Positions 6,584 to 9,204 of a stretch of 9,204 bases of DNA are shown here, piece by piece. The translations under genes and the position numbers were made by a program. Under the pieces are notes generated by a model. It searched no databases. It saw nothing but the letters and a program-made list of their open reading frames with translations, and had not been told where the DNA came from. Source of the stretch: G039029935 sp039029935 (lineage in GTDB: Bacteria; Chloroflexota; Anaerolineae; Caldilineales; Caldilineaceae); NCBI GenBank assembly GCA_039029935.1, contig JBCCFC010000488.1:1-9204 (forward strand). Direction: 5' to 3'. Numbering within the stretch: the first letter of the stretch is position 1; every line of letters starts with the position of its first letter.

Positions 6584-6591
6584 AAAGGAGG
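6584..6591 (+). promoter_or_regulatory. Near-perfect Shine-Dalgarno AAAGGAGG
   Basis: The strongest ribosome-binding site in the window. It is only three bases before ATG 6595 and 12 bases before the in-frame ATG 6604. Neither spacing is ideal; the first is too short for normal initiation, so 6604 may be the real start despite the longer frame. Confidence 0.7.
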
Positions 6592-6594
6592 TGT

Positions 6595-6924
6595 ATGTAT
6601 TTTATGAACAGCACAGAAAAACTAACACTTTATATGGGAACCCAGAAAGATGGCTATGTTTTTCGTCCCAGACCTAAAAGCCGAGTCTGGCTAGAAGAGC
6701 ATTACCCAGATAAGCCTCGTGTATCAAGCGTCTTTATTGGCTTTGACAAAGGATTGGATTCGCAACAAATCCCCGATGCAATCTGGCGTCAGGTCTGGGT
6801 ACTTTTGACAGGATTGTCCGACAGCGAATTGATTGACGTTGCTACCAAGCAAACAGCAGGTCTGCTTGTGTTTGATCCAATGAGTAACCAAGAAATTCCT
6901 CAAATGGTGTTCTCTCATGTCTAA
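6595..6924 (+). CDS. Unrecognised small protein paired with a nuclease
   Basis: A protein of 109 residues from ATG 6595, or 106 from ATG 6604. I do not recognise a family. It is soluble with no signal peptide or membrane span. Its N-terminal half is polar and basic, with TLYMGTQKDGYVFRPRPKSR followed by VWLEEHYPDKP. A probable beta strand SVFIGFD comes next, then a helix-rich stretch (IPDAIWRQVWVLLTGLSDSE), and a C-terminal TAGLLVFDP strand. The stop codon overlaps the start of the nuclease-like gene by eight bases (6917-6924), so the two are co-transcribed and probably translationally coupled. It could be an antitoxin or immunity partner, a specificity subunit, or unrelated to nuclease activity; the sequence does not decide. 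The frame is well supported by the strong Shine-Dalgarno site and the coupled downstream gene. Confidence 0.75.
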   Translation: MYFMNSTEKLTLYMGTQKDGYVFRPRPKSRVWLEEHYPDKPRVSSVFIGFDKGLDSQQIPDAIWRQVWVLLTGLSDSELIDVATKQTAGLLVFDPMSNQEIPQMVFSHV

Positions 6925-7396
6925 ACTGTCCAATTTATATATAGGTCGTGCTGGTCAAATGGTTGTCATGGCCGAGTTTCTCGTTCGCGGTTACAACGTT
7001 GCCGTTCCCGAAGTGGATGTTGGCGATGATATTTTTGTTGTCCGAGATAGCGATGGTTTGCATACCCGTATCCAAGTCAAAACCACCAATGCGACTGATA
7101 CACAGCAAGGATATAGCGCACGATATACGCTCAAAATGTCCCAACTACGAATTCCAAGCGCACCCGAAACGTGGTATGTATTTGTAAATCGCCTACATGA
7201 AGAGTGGAAATCTTTTCTAGTCGCTCCGCGCCAAGAATTATTGGATTTGCATGATCTGTATGACATCGGCTCTGTGAATAAAAATGGTGTATTGTCACTC
7301 TATGTTTCATATACAGGTGATGAGGTTATTTGTTCTGGGCAAGATTTGAGACAGTATCTAAATAACTGGAATAGTTGGGCGCAGATTGAACATTAA
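6917..7396 (+). CDS. PD-(D/E)XK nuclease-like protein
   Basis: A 159-residue soluble protein with a restriction-endonuclease-like core. Residues 8-30 (YIGRAGQMVVMAEFLVRGYN, then VAV) match the first helix and strand of this fold, with E20 in the helix. D37-D38 in VGDDIFVV and Q53-V-K55 in RIQVKTT supply the D...(E/Q)XK active site, here with Gln in place of Glu. The layout resembles DUF4365-like and group-I-intron-associated PD-(D/E)XK proteins, where 'IQVKT' is also seen. A Trp-rich WYVFVNR strand (87-93) and a C-terminal domain (about 100-159) follow. The activity expected of the family is Mg2+-dependent DNA cleavage, but this is unproven, and the usual helix glutamate in the GE..V pattern is Q14 here. 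No Shine-Dalgarno site precedes ATG 6917; translation probably depends on the overlapping upstream gene. The pair looks like an accessory, possibly defence or toxin-antitoxin, module. Confidence 0.75.
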   Translation: MSKLSNLYIGRAGQMVVMAEFLVRGYNVAVPEVDVGDDIFVVRDSDGLHTRIQVKTTNATDTQQGYSARYTLKMSQLRIPSAPETWYVFVNRLHEEWKSFLVAPRQELLDLHDLYDIGSVNKNGVLSLYVSYTGDEVICSGQDLRQYLNNWNSWAQIEH

Positions 7397-7481
7397 TTAT
7401 CTAACGAAGTGAAGCAATTATGGGTTAATTTATGTCAAAAGAAATTCGATTATTTATGTGGGCATATCAATCCTTGTTTTA

Positions 7482-8894
7482 TCAGACAACATCCTCCGGC
7501 GTATACAAAAACACATCCCCCTCAGCCGCCGCTCGCTTTTCTAACTCCGCTCCAAATGACTGTGCAAACAATGTATAATATACATCCCAATCGGGGTCCC
7601 GTCCCAGCCACTTCTGCGACTGTGTAATTAGGCGGTCCAATGTCTTGATGGTTGCTGGAGGCCGTTGCCACTTGACTTCACCAAAGAGAACGCGCCGCTC
7701 GCGGCGATTGATTCCCACTATATCAAGCTGTGCCTGTGCCGAGAACCACGAACCCACTTCTTCGAGATAGAAGGGTAATTGGCGGCGCGCACTCTGCCGC
7801 AATAGATGTGTTCGTGCAATCTCCTCCCACGTCGGGGCAACCAACAGTCCCCACTGGCTGCGAATTTCATCAAGCACAACCTGCTCACCTTCGCGCATCT
7901 CTAACAGGCGCATGTGCGGCTTGATGTAACGAAACCAGAAGCGGATATAGGGATCAGCAATGAAATAACCTGGCTGTCGCTGATGACCTCGGTCACGATC
8001 TAATGGTACACGGGCCTCTATCAAGCGCACCTCTTTGAGCCGTAACAGAATTCGTCGGAGTTGACCCCGATCACGAATGGCGGCAAGGCGACCAATGTCC
8101 GCTGGTTTATGCGCACCACTGGCAATGACTTCAATCACACTTAGATGGAGACCAGGGTCAGAAATTTCCTCAAAGATATTGAGTCTTGCACTGCCAAAGA
8201 GAGAGCCGCTGACAGAGACGATTTGCCGTGAGATATTGGTGATGACTGGACGCTGGTCATCAAACTGTTGTAGATACCCAGGCATACCCCCAAGCACAGC
8301 ATAGGTTTCGATGCATTGTGTGGCCGTGTAGTGGGGCAAAAACGGTGGGATGTCATAAATGAGCAGCGATTTTAGTTCCAATGCCCACGTATGTCGTCCA
8401 TAGAGTGGTGCAGTCGCATCCAGCACATGATTTGACATCAAGCTGATGGTCGAGCCTGTTAGCACAAAGAAAATATTTGTTTTGGAGAGATGTAAGTCCC
8501 ACGCTTTCTGGAGTGCCGTTGAGACACCCGGAACGCTTTCAGCTAGGTATGGGTACTCATCAATAACGATGACAATGCGTTGGTTGTTTGCCAATATTGC
8601 CATCTGTTGAAAGGCCGTATACCAGTCAGGGTATGAAAAGTCATCAAATTCACCCACCTTGGCGGTATGCTCTGGTTCTAGGACTGCACGAAGCTTTTGC
8701 GAAAACTCACGCAGCAAATAGTCGCTTGATGCACGTTCGCTAAAGTAGAAAACGGAGGGCTTGTCTTGGCAAAACGCCCACACCAAACTTGTCTTGCCGA
8801 CACGCCGCCGCCCCCATAATACCACAAATTCAGCTTGGTTGGACTGATAGCGGGTTTCAAGATCCGCTAATTCATTGACACGGTTTAAAAACAT
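7482..8894 (-). CDS. AAA+ ATPase of the ATPase_2/DUF234 type
   Basis: A 470-residue P-loop ATPase of a family once called 'archaeal ATPase', common in archaea and bacteria and of unclear role. The N-terminus MFLNRVNELADLE is typical. Walker A is GRRRVGKTS (28-36) with K34, Walker B is IVIVIDEYPYL (107-117) with D112-E113, and VLTGS (144-148) is sensor-like. A winged-helix segment spans about 250-298. The C-terminal DUF234 nuclease-like domain has FADP-like IADPYIRFW (312-320), then LDIV (D391) and GEVKW with E406 and K408, a complete D...EXK triad. Start 8894 is chosen over an in-frame ATG at 8954. The family begins at MFLNR, and a strong promoter at 8966-8994 would start transcription near 8959, leaving almost no leader for 8954. 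It converges with the nuclease-like gene across an 85-base gap. Proposed role, inferred only: an ATP-driven DNA-handling or defence-related enzyme. Confidence 0.88.
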   Translation of the reverse strand: MFLNRVNELADLETRYQSNQAEFVVLWGRRRVGKTSLVWAFCQDKPSVFYFSERASSDYLLREFSQKLRAVLEPEHTAKVGEFDDFSYPDWYTAFQQMAILANNQRIVIVIDEYPYLAESVPGVSTALQKAWDLHLSKTNIFFVLTGSTISLMSNHVLDATAPLYGRHTWALELKSLLIYDIPPFLPHYTATQCIETYAVLGGMPGYLQQFDDQRPVITNISRQIVSVSGSLFGSARLNIFEEISDPGLHLSVIEVIASGAHKPADIGRLAAIRDRGQLRRILLRLKEVRLIEARVPLDRDRGHQRQPGYFIADPYIRFWFRYIKPHMRLLEMREGEQVVLDEIRSQWGLLVAPTWEEIARTHLLRQSARRQLPFYLEEVGSWFSAQAQLDIVGINRRERRVLFGEVKWQRPPATIKTLDRLITQSQKWLGRDPDWDVYYTLFAQSFGAELEKRAAAEGDVFLYTPEDVV

Positions 8895-8911
8895 ACGCTT
8901 CACACTTATGA

Positions 8912-8930
8912 ATACAGGCAATTGCTGTAT
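8912..8930. repeat. Inverted repeat ATACAG/CTGTAT in the ATPase leader
   Basis: Arms 8912-8917 and 8925-8930 are perfectly complementary around a near-palindromic GCAATTG centre. It lies 18 bases before the ATPase start and about 30 bases downstream of the predicted transcription start, a position that suits an operator or a leader hairpin. Confidence 0.45.
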
Positions 8931-8931
8931 G

Positions 8932-8952
8932 GTTGAACAAAGTTGTTTCAAC
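8932..8952. repeat. Inverted repeat GTTGAA/TTCAAC in the ATPase leader
   Basis: A perfect six-base inverted repeat with a nine-base loop, adjacent to the previous one and within the predicted 5' leader. Together the two hairpins fill most of the 65-base leader. Confidence 0.4.
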
Positions 8953-8965
8953 ATTGATGCAGAAA

Positions 8966-8994
8966 AGTATAGCGTATTGAAAGGCGCATGTCAA
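8966..8994 (-). promoter_or_regulatory. Strong sigma70-type promoter of the ATPase gene
   Basis: On the minus strand, TTGACA (8994-8989) is a perfect -35. It is separated by exactly 17 bases from TATACT (8971-8966), a five-of-six -10. Predicted transcription start is near 8959, giving a 65-base leader to ATG 8894. Confidence 0.8.
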
Positions 8995-9022
8995 AGTGCG
9001 CTATTGAAACGCTCACTTTTTT
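8993..9022. repeat. Inverted repeat touching the ATPase promoter -35
   Basis: AAAGTGCGC (8993-9001) and GCTCACTTT (9011-9019) pair at eight of nine positions around a nine-base loop, with T continuing to 9022. The left arm overlaps the -35 hexamer. On the plus strand it has the form of a weak intrinsic terminator, but no plus-strand gene precedes it. An operator is the other possibility. Confidence 0.4.
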
Positions 9023-9204
9023 CTGCCTATCAAACAAAGGTTATAGCCGTCACCGAGTACGTGTATTTTATTGTGTTCGTTATAGTATGATTTAAACGAT
9101 GTAGCACTGGTACAGTTAGGTATGAAGAATTCAAGTAAAAACTAAATAGTGCGCTAAAATGTTTTTGCTTTATTGGAAACAGACTGAATACGAGAGAGTT
9201 GTTG
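9020..9204. other. Gene-free, AT-rich end of the window
   Basis: No credible coding region, RNA gene or terminator is seen. The 9-mer AGTGCGCTA at 9148-9156 also occurs at 8995-9003 beside the ATPase promoter. The stretch is probably the intergenic region shared with a gene beyond the window edge. Confidence 0.5.

Noticed and set aside
7409..7627. Plus-strand 72-residue frame between the convergent genes
   Set aside because: It mostly overlaps the 3' end of the well-supported ATPase gene and has no ribosome-binding site or family resemblance.
8895..8954. ATPase start at ATG 8954 (490 residues)
   Set aside because: It is about five bases from the predicted transcription start, has no ribosome-binding site, and the family conservation begins at MFLNR (8894).
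8875..9090. Plus-strand 71-residue frame
   Set aside because: It overlaps the ATPase start, its promoter and the inverted repeats, and has no translation signal.
1..9204. CRISPR array, tRNA, rRNA, insertion sequence or riboswitch
   Set aside because: No regularly spaced repeats, no cloverleaf or rRNA sequence, no transposase and no recognisable aptamer core were seen on either strand.

Overview
The window looks like bacterial chromosome, most likely from a Chloroflexota (Anaerolineae/Caldilineae-like) lineage. That placement is inferred from gene style: a DUF6391-type membrane protein, a VapC-type pair of the sort common in Chloroflexota and cyanobacteria, and short GC-rich 'CGCGGA' repeats between genes. 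No rRNA, tRNA or taxonomic marker is present, so it is tentative.

Left half (1-5332), metabolic. Two tandem class-III, PLP-dependent omega-aminotransferase paralogues (85-1467 and 1516-2892) share a nearly identical ribosome-binding leader and are clearly a tandem duplication. A repeat-rich, 275-base gap follows. It holds a strong GC-rich hairpin (2899-2969), a candidate promoter (2997-3025), a small hairpin (3027-3044) and a long imperfect inverted repeat (3047-3133). Then comes a full-length transketolase (start 3168, 680 aa), closed by a textbook intrinsic terminator (5301-5332). Transketolase serves the non-oxidative pentose phosphate or Calvin-type sugar rearrangements. Nothing in the sequence ties it to the aminotransferases beyond adjacency.

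Right half (5349-8894), accessory and by eye more AT-rich in its first part. An apparently intact VapB-like antitoxin gene (5349-5675) is followed by a 78-aa PIN-domain gene (5680-5916) that has the family's N- and C-terminal motifs but lacks the middle, so the toxin is probably disarmed by an internal deletion. A DUF6391-like membrane protein (5947-6462) follows. Next is a compact two-gene unit: an unrecognised ~106-109 aa protein and an overlapping 159-aa PD-(D/E)XK nuclease-like protein (6917-7396). A convergent 470-aa AAA+ ATPase of the ATPase_2/DUF234 type (7482-8894, minus strand) carries its own C-terminal PD-(D/E)XK motif. It has an excellent sigma70-type promoter (TTGACA, 17 nt, TATACT) that also fixes its start. 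The last ~200 bases hold no gene.

The best candidates for something undescribed are the small unknown-protein/nuclease pair, the internally deleted toxin beside its intact antitoxin, and the stacked inverted repeats upstream of transketolase.
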